Shown: in pieces, positions 39,459 to 50,042 of the stretch
Position numbering within the stretch: position 1 is the stretch's first letter
Layout: each line of letters starts with the position of its first letter
Origin: Aliamphritea spongicola
GTDB taxonomy: Bacteria; Pseudomonadota; Gammaproteobacteria; Pseudomonadales; Balneatricaceae
Direction: 5' to 3'
Assembly (NCBI GenBank): GCA_024347235.1
Contig: AP025283.1
Coordinates: forward strand, 3,658,001-3,722,000
Length of the DNA: 64,000 nucleotides
Position numbers and translations under genes: made by a program
The notes under the pieces: generated by a model
Databases searched by the model: none
Seen by the model: the letters and a program-made list of their open reading frames with translations, nothing else
What the model was told of the DNA's origin: nothing

Positions 39459-40601
39459 ATGCGCCGCAGCTTCAGTGAACGGGCCGCCTGTATTGAGGAT
39501 TTAAAACAACTGGCGCGGCGCCGTATTCCGAAATTTGCCTATGAATATCTGGTCAACGGCTGTAACAGCAACTGCGCTGTTAACAGTAACCGGCAGGCGC
39601 TGGACGCACTGCATCTGTTCCCCGATACCTCACAGATTGTCCCGAGTCCTCTCTGCAATGCGAACTGATGGGGCAAACCTATGCAGCACCGTTCGGCGTT
39701 GCACCGGTGGGGCTGAGCGGGCTCATCTGGCCCGGAGCCTCCGCCAGTCAGGCCCGGGTAGCCCATCAGGCCAACATCCTTTTGTGCTCAGCTCACTGGC
39801 CAGTATTTCTATTGAACAGGCCGCAGAACTGGCACAGGAAAACTTCTGGTTTCAGTTCTACCCGCCGACCGTTAAGGAGATCAGCACAGACCTGATGGCA
39901 CGGGCCTGGAACAGCGGCTGCAGGCATCTGGTGGTCACCATTGATGTTCCTTCCGCCGGTTACCGGCCGGCAGACATCCGGAATGGCTTATCGGTGCCGC
40001 CAAAAATATCCGCCAGAAATATCTGGCAAAGCATCTGCAGACCCGCCTGGAGCCTGGCAACCGTCCGTCACGGCATACCTCAGTTTGCCAGTATGCAGCC
40101 GTATATCCCGGCAGATGCTGACCTGGGAAATGTCGCTCACTATATCCGTAATACCCTGAAAAAGTGGTGGATATGAGCACGCTTGCGAGCATCCGTAAGC
40201 AGTGGCAAGGTAAGCTGATTGTTAAAGGAATTCTGACGGCGGAGGATGCCAAACGGGCCATCGCTGCCGAGGCCGACGGGCTGATAATATCCAACCATGG
40301 CGGCCGCCAGCTGGATGCGGCGGTTCCCAGCTTGCAAGCCCTGAAGAGCATTCGCAGCAGCATCAGCCGGGATACGGCACTGATGGTGGATGGCGGTGTG
40401 GAAAGCGGCGTGGACATTGCCCGTTATCTGGCCTGCGGTGCTGATGCGGTCTTCGCCGGCCGGGCATTTATGTACGGCGTGGCAGGCTTAGGAAATGACG
40501 GTGCAGATTACACCGCAGCGCTTTTGCGCCGTGAACTGCAGCAGGTAATGGAACAGCTACGCTGCCCGACAATTGCCGATCTGCCCAGGTTTCTTAAATA
40601 G
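39459..40601 (+). CDS. FMN-dependent L-2-hydroxyacid dehydrogenase (three frameshifts)
   Basis: About 382 residues, lactate/mandelate dehydrogenase family. IEDLKQLARRRIPKFAYEYLVNGCNSN is the N-terminal signature, APFGVAPVGLSGLIWPGA an FMN contact, FWFQFYPP and VVTIDVPSAGYRPADIRNGL continue the barrel, LIVKGILTAEDAKRAIAAEADGLIISNHGGRQLD carries the catalytic His-Gly-Gly-Arg, and MVDGGVESGVDIARYLACGADAVFAGRAFMYG binds FMN phosphate. Slips lie near 39660, 39780 and 40165. It may oxidise an aryl-lactate or mandelate, fitting the aromatic-acid genes nearby, but L-lactate is equally possible. Confidence 0.85.
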
Positions 40602-40612
40602 CCGCCAGACAT

Positions 40613-40652
40613 AAAAAGGCCCCTTTGTGGTCGTCACACAAAAGGGCCTTTA
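40613..40652. terminator. Bidirectional terminator, FMN dehydrogenase / zntA
   Basis: AAAGGCCCCTTTGTG and CACACAAAAGGGCCTTT pair with short mismatches around GTCGT. Both ends are A/T-rich. It separates the convergent genes. Confidence 0.85.
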
Positions 40653-40697
40653 TTCACCTCGGCTGAGATCCTGCTCCGGTTAACACGACCAGACGTG

Positions 40698-42983
40698 TTA
40701 CGTTTTCTTCAGCAAGCGTAAGCCATTGGCGACCACCAACAGGCTGGCACCGACGTCAGCAAAAACCGCCATCCACATAGTACCCAGCCCGATCATGGTC
40801 AGCACCAGAAAAACCCCTTTAATGCCCAACGCCAACATAATGTTCTGCGCCAGTATATTGCGAGTTCCCTGGGATAACCGCACAAAGGTAGGTATCTTGC
40901 GCAGGTCATCGTCCATCAGAGCGACATCAGCGGTTTCAATGGCGGTATCCGTGCCCATCGCCCCCATGGCGAAACCGATTTCCGCCTGCGCCAGTGCCGG
41001 TGCATCGTTAATGCCATCCCCACCATGCCAACCGGCCCCTCGGCAGAGAACTGTTTAACCGCCGTCAGTTTATCTTCAGGCAACTGGTTGCCCCGGGCTT
41101 CATCAATGCCCACCTGAGCAGCAATCGCCCCGGCAGTATGAGAGTTATCACCGGTCAGCATAGCGGTTTTTACCCCCAGAGCATGCAATTCAGCAATGGC
41201 CTGCTGGCTGGATTCCTTTACGGTATCAGCCACCGCAAACAGCCCCAGAACCCGGCTCTGATCCGCCAGCATCACCACGGTTTTACCCTGCTGTTCCAGT
41301 TCATTCAGACGCAACGTTAAGTCAGCACAGTTAAGTTGCAGCTCATCAATCAGACGCTGATTACCAAGATGATACAGTTCACCATCAATGGTGCCCTGTA
41401 CGCCCCGGCCCGGAACTGCAGCAAAGTCTGTGACCGGCATATGCTGTTCAGGCATGTCAGCATCACTGGCAATCGCCACGGAGACCGGATGGTCTGAACG
41501 GCCCGCCAGGCTGGCCGCCAGCAAACGGATCTGCTGCGCAGGCACCGGCGTATTCCAGGCCTGGAAATCAGTCAGAACAGGTTTTCCGTGAGTAATCGTG
41601 CCGGTCTTATCCAGCGCCAACCATTTCAGCAAGCGGCCCTGTTCCAGATACACACCGCCCTTAATCAGAATTCCCTGACGGGCTGCCGCAGCCAGACCAC
41701 TGACAATGGTTACCGGTGTGGAAATCACCAGCGCACAGGGGCAGGCAATCACCAGCAGTACCAGCGCTTTGTAAATCCAGTCCTGCCACCCGCCCCCAGA
41801 AATAAAGGCGGCAATACAGCGACAGCAAAAGCAGCAATGAACACCAGAGGTGTGTAGATTTTTGCGAACTTATCCACGAAACGCTGCGTCGGTGCTTTAC
41901 TCCCCTGCGCCTCTTCAACGGCATGAATAATACGAGCCAGAGTCGTCTGACCCGCCGCCGCAGTCACCTTATATTCAAAGGAACCTGATTCGTTAATCGT
42001 GCCGGCAAAAACCCCGTCACCCACGGCTTTATCCACCGGCAGACTTTCCCCGGTAATCGGTGCCTGATTAACGCTGGATGCGCCGGCCACCAGCTCGCCA
42101 TCCAAACCGATACGCTCACCGGGCTTTACTCTTACCACATCGCCGATGACAACGGCTTTGGCATCCACTTCCATCCAGCTGCCGTCCGCCTGCCGGACTG
42201 TGACCCGTTCCGGTGTCAGCTCCATTAAACCGGCAATAGCATTACGGGCCCGGTCCAAGGATTTCGCTTCGATCAGCTCAGCAATGGTAAACAGCACCAT
42301 CACCATGGCCGCTTCCGGCCACTCGCCCAAAATCGCCGCACCGGTCACCGCAATGCTCATCAGGGCATTGATGTTCATATTGCCGTTCTTCAGGGCAACC
42401 CAGCCTTTTGTAGGTTGTGCCGCCGCACATAACAATTGCCGTCAGTGCCAGCGCCGCAGCGGTCCATTCCGGTAACAGTGTGCTTTCAAACCAGCCGACC
42501 GCTTCAGACGTCACCGCCAGAACGCCGGCAGTCATCAGCGGCCACCAGGGCTTTGCTTCCTCCTGAACCGCCGCCAGCTCACCACTGGCGTCCGGTAACT
42601 CCGGATCGAAATCCAGCGAACGGACCGCAGCCAGCACCTCATCAAGGCTCTCTTCGGTATGCACCACGGTCAGTATCCGTTGCATAAGATTGAATTCCAT
42701 GTGGCTGACACAATCCATCGCCCCCAGCTTTTACGGATCATGCCTTCTTCTGTCGGGCAGTCCATCTGCATAATGCGCATGGACGTCTGAACGCCACCCT
42801 CCACTGTCACCTGACCTCCAACACCGGTCAGGCCAGCTACAGGGGCACTGCAGCATCCGCTCGCGGCCTGTTCTTCGGCCACAGCAGGCTCTGCCACCAC
42901 ACAGCAGCCTGAAGAGGTATTCTGCTTTTTACGTCAGCATCTTGGACGATATTCAATGTATTCTGATCGCAGCAATTCGCCAT
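40698..42983 (-). CDS. zntA: Zn/Cd/Pb-translocating P1B-type ATPase (several frameshifts)
   Basis: About 760 residues. The N-terminus is Cys-rich (NCCDQ, SGCCSAP) and contains one metal-binding domain ([21 protein letters not shown]). The core has the actuator [11 protein letters not shown], the ion-path motif [12 protein letters not shown] (CPC), the phosphorylation motif [11 protein letters not shown], the GRSDHPVS His-Pro motif and [20 protein letters not shown]. It exports Zn(II), Cd(II) or Pb(II). Slips near 42930, 42720, 42425, 41800 and 41010 break it. It is divergent from a MerR regulator through a palindromic promoter, which supports the metal assignment. Confidence 0.88.
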
Positions 42984-43014
42984 AGCGATTCTCCGGCACT
43001 TAACTTATGCTTGC

Positions 43015-43045
43015 ATTAAACACCCTGAAGTCACTTCAGGGTCAA
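43015..43045 (-). promoter_or_regulatory. MerR-type operator-promoter of zntA
   Basis: The palindrome ACCCTGAAGT-CACTTCAGGGT (43022-43042) fills the spacer of a leftward promoter. The -35 TTGACC is at 43040-43045 and the -10 TTTAAT at 43015-43020, exactly 19 bp apart. This overlong spacing is the hallmark of ZntR/CadR-type activation by DNA distortion. Confidence 0.88.
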
Positions 43046-43062
43046 CACACTGGAATCGAAAA

Positions 43063-43538
43063 ATGAAAATCGGTGAACTGGCCAGAGAAACCGGCTGTAC
43101 TGTTGAAACCATCCGTTACTATGAAAAGGTTGGCCTGCTGCCAAAAGCCATGCGCAGCCAGGAAAATAACTATCGCTATTACAGCCAGAAACATCTGGAA
43201 CTGCTGCTGTTCATCCGCCGCTGCCGCGCGCTGGCAATGACCCATGAAGAGATTCAGCAACTGCTGCAGGCCAGGGAAGAACCGGATAACAGCTGCATCA
43301 GCATTAATGAATTAATTGCCGAGCATCTGGAACACGTCCGTGCCCGGATAGAAGAATTACAGGCACTGGAATCTCAGCTGGAAATACTCGGCAGTCAGTG
43401 TCAGTCCGTACATGCTGCCCGTGACTGCGGCATTCTGAAAAACTGGATGAAGCCGATAACAACGACTGGCAAACGCCGAAAGCCAGTAACAGCCATGTTG
43501 AAGGCAGCCGCTGTCATCATAAAAACACTGACCGGTGA
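43063..43538 (+). CDS. MerR-family metal regulator, ZntR/CadR type (one frameshift)
   Basis: About 158 residues. The N-terminal helix-turn-helix reads MKIGELARETGCTVETIRYYEKVGLLP; the dimer helix follows, with CISINELIAEHLEHVRARIEELQALESQLEILGSQC and HAARDCGILK giving the metal-binding cysteines. One A is missing near 43440; repaired, the tail reads SHVEGSRCHHKN, a His/Cys end typical of CadR. It activates the divergent P-type ATPase in response to Cd, Zn or Pb. Confidence 0.9.
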
Positions 43539-43614
43539 CGCGTTCACGCAAGCCGGCGGATAACGGATATCTATACTGTTAATTCCGCCGTAACATAAAA
43601 CAGGAGGTCCTCCT

Positions 43615-43880
43615 ATGGCCGGAGGCTGGGCAAAAGACGGAGCCGTTCAGGATCAGATTGATGCCAGCGTTGAAGACGCCGTGGCCCACGCACGTCAGCA
43701 GCTGCATCAGGGCGAAAGTCTGGAATACTGTGAAGAATGTGATGCAAAGATTCCCGAAGCCCGCCGCAAAGCGGTGCCGGGGTACATCTGTGCATCAAAT
43801 GCCAGAGTGAATATGATAAACAACAGGCCAGCACAGCCGGCTACAACCGCCGTGGCAGTAAGGACAGTCAGTTACGCTGA
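43615..43880 (+). CDS. DksA/TraR-type zinc-finger protein, YbiI-like (one frameshift)
   Basis: About 88 residues. It starts MAGGWAKDGAVQDQIDASVEDAVAHARQQL and carries a CxxC...CxxC zinc finger: YCEECDAKIPEARRKAVPGV then LCIKCQSEYD after repair of the slip near 43780. The stop is TGA 43878-43880. These short DksA relatives lack the long coiled coil, and their role is unclear. AGGAGG precedes the start. The ogt gene begins 24 bp downstream. Confidence 0.85.
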
Positions 43881-43904
43881 TCAACCGGATATCAGGGATG
43901 TAAG

Positions 43905-44438
43905 ATGAGCACGATACACACACAGTATTATGAGACACCGCTGGGCGAGCTGATTATCGGTGCCTACGAAGGACAACTATGCCTGTGTGACTGGCGTTAC
44001 CGGCGGATGCGCGACCAGGTGGATAAGCGCCTGCAGAAATTCCTGAACACAGAATACCGGCAACAGACTGACCCGGTCATTGATCAGACTGTTGCTCAGC
44101 TGGATGCCTACCTCAGCGGGCAGCGCCAACAATTCGATCTGCCCCTGCTGCTGGCCGGCTCAGACTTTCAGCAACAGGTGTGGCAGGCACTGATCAACAT
44201 CCCTTACGGCACCACCTACAGCTACCTGCAACTGTCTGAACAACTGGGTAACCCCAAGGCCATCCGTGCAGTGGCCAGTGCCAACGGCGCCAATGCGATA
44301 TCTATTATCGTCCCCTGCCACCGTATTATCGGCAGCGACGGTTCCCTTACCGGCTATGCCGGCGGCCTCCCTGCCAAGGAAAAGCTTTTAAAGCTGGAAG
44401 GGGCTGAACTGCCCGGCCGAACGCTGGAACTGTTCTGA
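43905..44438 (+). CDS. ogt: Methylated-DNA-[protein]-cysteine S-methyltransferase
   Basis: An intact 177-residue Ogt-type repair protein. VWQALINIPYGTTYSYLQLSEQLGNPKAIRAVASANGANAISIIVPCHRIIGSDGSLTGYAGGL holds the recognition helix, the RAV arginine finger and the PCHR active-site cysteine. It removes alkyl groups from O6-alkylguanine in DNA in a one-use reaction. It is probably co-transcribed with the zinc-finger gene. Confidence 0.93.
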   Translation: MSTIHTQYYETPLGELIIGAYEGQLCLCDWRYRRMRDQVDKRLQKFLNTEYRQQTDPVIDQTVAQLDAYLSGQRQQFDLPLLLAGSDFQQQVWQALINIPYGTTYSYLQLSEQLGNPKAIRAVASANGANAISIIVPCHRIIGSDGSLTGYAGGLPAKEKLLKLEGAELPGRTLELF

Positions 44439-44463
44439 TACAGCCTGCCGGGCTGATATAAAA

Positions 44464-44766
44464 TCAGCGCCAGGTCAGGGTAACATCCGCTTTACTGCAC
44501 AGATGCTGAAAGTGCCGGTCAATCACCGCAACCACTTCTTCCAGGTTAGCCTCTGAATCCGCTTCGCAATGCATTGCTAAGGTGCCAGCAGCCGACGTCA
44601 TCCGGCAACGACCTATGCTGAAATTAACTTCTCCGGCCAGGCCGGACTCGTCACAGCTGGCCGGCACTTTCTGACTGAAATGCAGACACAACCTGCGCAG
44701 ATAACGGCTGGCAGATGCCTCAGTTAAAGGCACTTCTGTCTGTTTAGTGATCAGACTCATTTGCAT
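44464..44766 (-). CDS. DUF2218 family protein
   Basis: A small protein of 100 residues (98 if started at the second Met). SASRYLRRLCLHFSQKVPASCDESGLAGEVNFSIGRCRMTSAAGTLAMHCEADSEANLEEVVAVIDRHFQHLC matches the DUF2218 family, usually found beside siderophore ABC transporters or receptors. Here it follows the FecE-like ATPase gene by 17 bp, so it is likely the last gene of the iron-uptake operon. Confidence 0.75.
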   Translation of the reverse strand: MQMSLITKQTEVPLTEASASRYLRRLCLHFSQKVPASCDESGLAGEVNFSIGRCRMTSAAGTLAMHCEADSEANLEEVVAVIDRHFQHLCSKADVTLTWR

Positions 44767-44782
44767 ACTCCTCTTTAATGAT

Positions 44783-45555
44783 TTATCCGCAGGGCCGGTC
44801 CGCCAGCACCAGCGTATGTCCCCGGGAACAACGTTCTATCCGCCCTTCCACCTGATAGGCCTGGCGCAGATAATCCGGCGTTAAAACATCCTGCGGGGAG
44901 CCAAACCGGGTGGTGCCGTCCGGCAAAAGAATCAGCAAATAATCACAGAATCTCAGGGTGAGATTCAGGTCATGGCTGGCAACCAGCGCCACCGATTGTC
45001 GCTGTCTTGTTTCATCACGCACCGCCTGTAAGACACTTAACTGCCAGTGCAGATCTAGTGCACTGGTTGGCTCATCCAGTAACAGCAAGGGAGCCTGGCG
45101 CACCAGTACCTGTGCCAGCCCGACCATCTGACGCTGACCGCCGGATAATTCCTGCATCTTCCGTAATGCCAGCCCGTTGATCCCCAGCTGGGTAAAGACA
45201 GTTTCAATCCGCTGTTCGATCTCTCCGGTCGGTAAACCACCCCAAGTGGCCCGACAGGCACTGAACACCAGTTCATACGCCACCAAAGTAGTCGGCTGCG
45301 GCAGGGTCTGGGGCAAATAGCCAACCGTCTGCATCCGCTCACGGTTCGTCAGCCCACTCAGTTCCCGCTGTTCAAAACAGATTCTGCCGGAATATTTCAG
45401 CAACCCGGCCAGCGCCTTCATCAGGGTTGATTTGCCTACCCCGTTTGGCCCGATAACTGCCACCAGATCACCGGGGCTGATACTGTCCAGGCTAATATCG
45501 CCAAACAGAGGCGCGCCCCATAGCCCAGTTGCAGCCCTTCAAATGTTAAACTCAT
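44783..45555 (-). CDS. Siderophore ABC transporter ATP-binding protein, FecE/FhuC type (one frameshift)
   Basis: About 258 residues. Walker A is GPNGVGKST, the ABC signature LSGGQRQM, Walker B LLLLDEPTSALD, and the H-loop SHDLNL. It energises iron-siderophore or heme import by the adjoining permease, whose stop overlaps its ATG (45552-45555). The first 35 residues are offset by a slip near 45500. Confidence 0.9.
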
Positions 45556-46634
45556 GTAATTCCCGCCCGGCCACGCTGAAAAATTAAACCGATAAACAAT
45601 GGCACCCCGACCAGCGCGGTTACCAGCCCGACCGGCAGAATGATCCCGGGCAAGAGGGTTTTACTCGCCAGCGACGCCAGTGACAGCAGCAACGCACCGG
45701 CAATGGCACTGCCGGGTAGGAAGAAACGGTGATCTTCACCCAGCAGCATCCGCGCAATGTGCGGACCAACCAGCCCTATAAAGCCGATCTCACCGACGAA
45801 TGCCAGTGCAACCGCCGTCAGCAGGCTGACCCTTAACAGCACCAGCAAACGTAAGCGCTCAACATGAATGCCCTGACTGCGGGCCTGCTCCTCACCGCTG
45901 CGTAATGCGGTCAGTGCCCAGACCTGCCGGACACTGCCCACCAGACACACCGCCAGCACAATGCTGACAATCAACACCTTATCCATCGTGGCACGGGCAA
46001 GGCTGCCCATCGTCCAGAAGATAATCTGCTGCAGCGCGGTGGCATCGGCAATAAATTGCAATACTCCCACCGCCGCATTCAGGCCAAACATCAGAGCGAT
46101 ACCGAACAGTAATAAGGTATGAATACTGGCACCCAGCATGCGGGATAATTGCAGAATCAATAACGATGCCAGACAGGCACAGACAAACGCCGCTGCCGGC
46201 AGTAAGAGGTTATAACTGATATTCAGCCAGCTGAAATCCAGCACGATGACTAGCGAGGCTCCCAGCGTCGCCGCTGCCCCGACCCCCAGTGTAAAGGGGC
46301 TGGCAAGCGGGTTATTCAGTGCGGTCTGCACCTCTGCACCGCTGAGCCCCAGACAGGCCCCCACCACCAGCGCCATCAGGCCAAATGGCAAACGGATATC
46401 CCAGATGATGACATATTGTGCAGCACTCAGCCCGGCGGGATTCAGCAGCCCTTCCAGTACCTGCCAGGCGCTGAGGCCAGCAGGTCCGGATGCCAGATCC
46501 AGCAGCAGACTGGCACCGGTCATCAACACCATCAGCAGCAGAATTATCTGCCGCCGCAGTACAAAGCCCTTATACGCCCGTGCCAGTGTTGTCGGCACTG
46601 AGTCTGGCGCAGCAACCTCTGCCTTAGTCACCAC
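45552..46634 (-). CDS. FecCD-type siderophore ABC permease
   Basis: An intact 360-residue permease with about ten membrane helices. VGACLGLSGAEVQTALNNPLASPFTLGVGAAATLGA is the FecCD signature; FVGEIGFIGLVGPHIARMLLGEDHRFFLPGSAIAGALLL contains the ATPase-contact loop. The start is GTG 46634 within the end of the binding-protein gene. It moves the ligand handed over by the binding protein. Confidence 0.93.
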   Translation of the reverse strand: MVTKAEVAAPDSVPTTLARAYKGFVLRRQIILLLMVLMTGASLLLDLASGPAGLSAWQVLEGLLNPAGLSAAQYVIIWDIRLPFGLMALVVGACLGLSGAEVQTALNNPLASPFTLGVGAAATLGASLVIVLDFSWLNISYNLLLPAAAFVCACLASLLILQLSRMLGASIHTLLLFGIALMFGLNAAVGVLQFIADATALQQIIFWTMGSLARATMDKVLIVSIVLAVCLVGSVRQVWALTALRSGEEQARSQGIHVERLRLLVLLRVSLLTAVALAFVGEIGFIGLVGPHIARMLLGEDHRFFLPGSAIAGALLLSLASLASKTLLPGIILPVGLVTALVGVPLFIGLIFQRGRAGIT

Positions 46635-47832
46635 GGCTGCTCACCTGATGCGCCTGTTCAGCAGTCAGCTTCACCCAGTAAGTGCCTTCTAACGGTACCG
46701 GCTGAAACCGCTCAAACAGTGTCTGTAAGGTCTGATCCGGATTCAGGTCAGCAAACGCCTGCGGATACATCCATTTGGCAAACACCTGTACTGCTGCCAC
46801 ATTCAGCGGTGAATTATAAAAATGATGCCAGATCGCATACGCCTCACCACGCTGTATGGTCGTAAGCCCCGTCAGTGCTGCAGCACCGGTTCGCTCCCAG
46901 TCAGCCCCAGAGCCCGGCGGAAAGATGCCCTGGCCTGCTGTTCACTGACACCGGCGCCAAGTGAGATAAACGGTGGGGCTTGATGGCTGTCTGTTGCCTG
47001 GAGCTCCCTCGGGGAACCGATTGCCGTGGCCACATACAGATCCGGCTGATGCGTCAGCAGATACTCAGGATTCATGACCCCGGCACTGCCCGGCACTAAC
47101 AACCTCGCCATATTGTCGCCGCCAGCTTCATCGATAAACGTCGCCATCATGCCTTTCGCCATGGTTTCGCAGCAGCTGTCATTCAGACCGACCCGGCTGT
47201 GCAAGAACACTTCGGGTGCATCTTCTCCGGCCTCCTTCAGGCCCATGGCTACCCGCTGCAGTTCCCGGTCATAAAAGTCCAGAAACGCATCAGCTTGCGC
47301 TTCACGTCCCAGCACCTGCCCCAGCACCCGCATGCTTTTCGGTGTATTCACCAGCGGATCATTGCGGAAATCAATAAACACCACCTTTACACCGGCCCGT
47401 TGTAACTGATCAATAATCTGTTTATGCCGCGCCCCGGGGCCGTGTCCATCAACACTGAAAATCGCCAGATCCGCCTGAAGGGTTAACACGGCTTCAACAC
47501 TGAAACTGTCAGCAGATGCCATTCCCACACCGGCAACCGAGTCTATTTCAGGAAAACGCTGACGGTATTGCTGATAGCTGCCGTAATCCAGATCCTTAAG
47601 ATCGCTGAGCATACCGACCACATGTCGCACCGGATTATCTTTGTTCAGTATGCCCAGCGCATAGATATAGCGGCTGTCACCGAGAATAATTCGCTGCGGC
47701 TCACGCTCTATGGTGATGCTCCGGCCAGCCAGATCGGTTACCTGCAACGGATAATTGCCGGCCATTGCCGGCAAGCTGAAAAACGCAGCAAGCCATAGCA
47801 ATGCTGCGCCAGACAGACGAAAAAGAAAACAT
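46624..47832 (-). CDS. Periplasmic iron-siderophore binding protein (frameshifts)
   Basis: About 402 residues, longer than a usual FecB. A signal peptide (LSGAALLWLAAFFSLPAMA) is followed by VTDLAGRSITIEREPQRIILGD, LTLQADLAIFSVDGHGPGARHKQIIDQLQRAGVKVVFIDF and GGDNMARLLVPGSAGVMNPEYLLTHQPDLYVAT, the class III binding-protein pattern. A slip near 46880 hides the last 85 residues (AYAIWHHFYNSPLNVAAVQVFAKW). The ATG at 47832 requires a further slip in the T-runs near 47820 to join the signal peptide, so the exact start is uncertain. Confidence 0.85.
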
Positions 47833-47865
47833 AAATAAATGCCCGTGAAGTGTTATGTAAAGACA

Positions 47866-47894
47866 CAGACATCCGGCACCGGGCCGGATGTCTG
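47866..47894 (-). terminator. Hairpin between TonB receptor and binding protein genes
   Basis: CAGACATCCGGC and GCCGGATGTCTG form a perfect 12-bp stem, 18 bp after the receptor stop. With only TCTTTA following, it is probably a partial terminator or mRNA stabiliser. Confidence 0.65.
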
Positions 47895-47911
47895 CTGATT
47901 CATTTGGCGAA

Positions 47912-49917
47912 TCAGAAGGAGTAAGCCAGAGTCAGGCGGATATCCCGGCCCGGATCCGGAGAGCCGACAATTCCTGCCCAGCCGGCATTGTCTTCAAAAT
48001 CTTCCACACTGGCATGATTGAGATATTGCTCATCAAACAGGTTGTTAACTGCCAGGCTGACAGAGAAGTCTTCATTACCGGTTGGCAACCAGCGGGCATA
48101 AATATCATGCACCGTGTAGCTTGGCTTTTCGGTCAGCAGCGTATCGGTGCCAACCTGCAGTTTGATGTCATCAATGCTGCGAACGTATTCCATGTTCCAG
48201 CCCGCCTCGAAGGTATTGCTGAACTGATAGCTGGCATCCAGCTGTATGGTATCTCCGATGGATACAGCCCCTGAACCGTAAACATAGCGGGTAACCGTCT
48301 CACCGCCGGCTTCGACCTTGGACTTCTTCAGGCTGGCACCCAGTTGCAGGCGATCCATAGTGTATTCCGCCCGCAGGTAAACCCCTTTACTCTTGATATC
48401 GTCTTCAAGGTTTACCGCCACCTTGGACCATGGAACAGTACCGCCGATCGGATTCTCAATAACCGACTTATACACACCGGCACTGAGGCTGAAATTATCA
48501 TTATCGTAATTCAGACCCAGCTCAGTGTTATGAGACTCCTCACCTTTCAGCGAGCTGTCGTTACTGGCTGAAGACAGCTTGAACGCATCCTTCACTTCCG
48601 GTCCGCGGAAGGCTTCCGCATAACCGGCACTGACGCTCCACTGATCATTCAGCGCATAGTTAGCACTCAGGTTTGGGGATACACCGTCGTCATCAAATTC
48701 CAGACCGTTAACATCTTCCAGATGATAGTCATCAAAACGGACACCACCGGTTACCGTCAGCTGATCGGTTACATCTACCACGTCCTGAACATATACACCC
48801 CAGACTTCACCGGTTTCTTCAAAATGGTAAGGACTGGTATCCACATCGTTCAGAGTGCTTTTATCATCCCGGTAATTCACGCCGTATATCAGCTTGTGAT
48901 TACCCAGCAGGCTGGTGTTCTCGATGGTTGTACCCACGGATTTCACGCCACCGTCATAAGACGTACCGGTATATTCACGGGCCTGCTTGTTATCGGTGTG
49001 GTAAAGATTCACCGAGAAATCAATCAGCTCATTATCCTGAGGGTTCCAGCCATAGTTAATGATGGTGGTGGTACGGTCACCCTTGGTTGGCTCGGGAACG
49101 TTATTGTTCGCATTGCCCAGTTCAGGCTTATACAGTACATCGCCACGTTCATTCAGATCTTCGTAGCTGACAGACAGGCGGTGAGCTTCATCAAAGTTGG
49201 CCACCAGCTTTACAAAACCGAGGCTCTTATCGGACTCACTGCCGGGAATCTCGTCGCCGTTACCGTCTTCCAGATTATCAAAGTTTGAATCTACCAGGCT
49301 GACCATACCGCTAAGAATACCGCCGCTGTCCCGGCCATAGACGGTGGTGCTGAACTTATTGCCGCTGCCATTGCTGGAATAACCGGCCTTCAGCAAAGCC
49401 CCCACATTCTGACCGTCCTTCAACAGATCTTCAGGGTCTTTGGTGGTGAAACGAACAGAACCGCCCAGTGCGCCCGGACCGGCTGTGGCACTACCTGCAC
49501 CTGCTTCAATCTCAACCTGCTTCAGCAGCTCAGGCTCAATGTTGATCCGACCGGCATGGTGGAATACCGCGCCTGCCTGCTCAGCACCGTCCACAGAAAT
49601 ATTCAGCAAGTCTTCGCCGATATCCCGCACATAGATCTTCTGGCCCATGGATACTGCGCCGCCCACATTTACAGCCGGATCATGCCGGAAAATATCGCTC
49701 AGGCTGTTTGCCTGAGTCTTTTCCAGCTCCTGCTGATCAATCAGGTTATCCAGACCACTGGTGGCCTGACCGACCACAACCAGTGTATTTACATCGGCCT
49801 GATCCGGCGTACCGCCAGTGAGGGTTTCAGATAAGGTCGGCTGGCTGAACAGCGCAGCCGATACAGATACTACCAGTACCTGACGGGGAAACGGATAGCA
49901 GTTAGTGACATGTTCAT
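47912..49917 (-). CDS. TonB-dependent outer-membrane siderophore/heme receptor (one frameshift)
   Basis: About 669 residues. A signal peptide region (AIRFPRQVLVVSVSAALFSQPTLS) precedes a TonB-box-like DVNTLVVVG, then the plug (DNLIDQQELEKTQANSLSDIFRHDPAVNVGGAVSMGQKIYVRDIGEDLLNISVDGAEQ) and a beta barrel ending in ...IRLTLAYSF with C-terminal Phe. The late NNLFDEQYLNHAS is the usual receptor signature. The frame slips before residue 60. Promoter Fur-box-like sequence and the downstream FecBCD-type genes support iron-chelate uptake; the specific ligand is unknown. Confidence 0.9.
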
Positions 49918-49930
49918 TGCAATTCCCAAA

Positions 49931-49967
49931 TGATAATAATTTTCAATTGCGAGCCATTATTATCATC
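49931..49967. promoter_or_regulatory. Fur-box-like sites upstream of the TonB receptor
   Basis: TGATAATAATTTTCA (49931-49945) matches the 7-1-7 Fur consensus TGATAATnATTATCA at most positions. A second, weaker site (AGATGATAATAAT on the minus strand) lies at 49955-49967. They sit immediately before the receptor start at 49917. Confidence 0.7.
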
Positions 49968-50042
49968 TGCTTTGAAAAAGGTAGAACTTTTACAATTGTT
50001 ACGAATACGCACCGGCTGTTACAAACCCGGTTACAAAAACCG

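Noticed and set aside
39535-40176. A 213-codon frame partly in register with the FMN dehydrogenase.
   Set aside because: Its first third is out of frame and its last part is not; it results from the one-base shifts in the real gene. The full-length reading 39459-40601 explains it.
48722-49288. A 188-codon frame on the plus strand opposite the TonB receptor.
   Set aside because: It is Ile- and His-rich without any family pattern and is antisense to a clear receptor gene; a shadow.
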